The notes under the pieces were generated by a model. That model did not search any database, was not told where the DNA came from, and saw nothing but the letters and a program-made list of their open reading frames with translations. A stretch of 64,000 bases of DNA from positions 1 to 64,000 of the forward strand of contig JANEZZ010001857.1 in assembly GCA_026122225.1 (NCBI GenBank), written 5' to 3'. This document shows, piece after piece, positions 63,376-64,000 of the stretch. Position 1 is the stretch's first letter. Each line of letters begins with the position of its first letter. The DNA comes from Heloderma charlesbogerti. Its lineage: Eukaryota > Chordata > Lepidosauria > Squamata > Helodermatidae. Made by a program: the position numbers and the translations under genes.

Positions 63376-64000
63376 TTTGTTGTTGTTGTTGTTCAGTTGT
63401 TCAGTCGTGTCCGACTCTTCGTGACCCCATGGACCACAGCTCGCCAGGCCTTCCTGTCCTGCGCTCTCTCCCGGAGTGTGCTCAAGTTCATATTCATTGC
63501 ATCGGTGATGCTGTCTAGCCATCTCATCCTCTGTCGTCCCCTTCTCCTTTTGCCCTCAGTCTTTCCCAGCATCAGGGTCTTTTCCAGAGAGTTTTCTCTT
63601 CGCATTAGGTGGCCAAAATATTTGAGCTTCAGCTTCAGTATCTGTCCTTCCAATGAGCACTCAGGGTTGATTTCCTTTAGGATGGACTGATTTGACCTCC
63701 TTGCAGTCCAGGGGACTCGTAAGAGTCTTCTCCAGCACCACAGTTCGAAAGCATCAATTCTTCGGCACTCAGCCTTCCTTATAGTCCAGCTCTCACAGCC
63801 ATACATTACTACTGGGAAAACCATAGCTTTGATTAGACGGACCTTTGTCGGCAAGGTGATGTCTCTGCTTCTTACTATGCTGTCTAGGTTTGCCACAGCT
63901 TTCCTCCCAAGGAGCAAGCGTCTTTTAATTTCATGGCTACAGTCACCGTCTGCGGTGATCTTGGAGCCCAAGAAAGTAAAATCTGTCACTGCTTCCATTT
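63376..64000 (-). mobile_element. BovB (RT-bearing copy), mirror copy, cut by window end
   Basis: Reverse complement of 38993-39617; the last 201 codons of the open RT frame are at 63393-63998. It continues past the window. Confidence 0.92.

Larger units (their letters stand above)
51497..64000. repeat. Palindrome, right arm (runs off the window)
   Basis: This arm is the reverse complement of 38993-51496 with no shift over the full 12,504 bp. The centre is GGGCT|AGCCC with no spacer. Every open frame in one arm has an identically translated partner in the other. All features between here and 64000 are therefore the left-arm features in opposite order and strand. Confidence 0.97.

Overview
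This window is nuclear DNA of a vertebrate, most likely a squamate reptile (lizard or snake). The evidence is spliced single-copy vertebrate genes, copies of the BovB (RTE clade) retrotransposon, CR1/L2-type LINE tails, tRNA-derived SINEs and small fold-back elements. There are no bacterial operons, CRISPR arrays or phage genes.

Two host genes are recognisable, both on the minus strand and in the order expected from the human 1q21 neighbourhood (INTS3 upstream, SLC27A3 downstream). SLC27A3, a fatty-acid transport protein / acyl-CoA synthetase family gene, has only its first coding exon in view (4391-4865), inside a CpG island (about 4335-5120). Its remaining exons would lie left of position 1. 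About 11 kb of repeat-rich intergenic DNA follows. INTS3, the Integrator subunit 3 / SOSS-A scaffold, then occupies about 16.2-48.6 kb. Twelve consecutive exons with matching splice phases encode the C-terminal 400 residues and the stop codon.

The dominant structural feature is a palindrome with no detectable spacer, centred between 51496 and 51497. Base p on the left pairs with base 102993-p on the right. Each arm runs at least 12,504 bp (38993-51496 and 51497-64000) to the window edge. I found no difference between the arms in any stretch compared, including homopolymers and microsatellites. The right arm therefore carries four INTS3 exons again, on the plus strand, head to head with the first set. 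Neither set has the upstream INTS3 exons in this window. This looks more like a fold-back assembly or read chimera than a biological duplication, but only read-level evidence can decide.

The rest is layered transposon debris. There is one near full-length but decayed BovB (26216-29419) with a 12-bp target-site duplication. Two internally deleted BovB copies have complementary losses: 37357-39617 lacks the endonuclease, and 49609-51066 lacks most of the reverse transcriptase. There is also a 126-bp BovB 3' stub (46190-46315) with a 12-bp duplication. A different LINE ends in a C2H2-like finger (12420-14056) and has a 9-bp duplication. Other content includes tRNA-SINEs, several recurrent unclassified families, a 600-bp GA/GT microsatellite block (32396-33013) and minisatellites. 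All three large BovB copies sit inside older CR1/L2-type LINE sequence. All BovB RT frames in the left part run antisense to INTS3.
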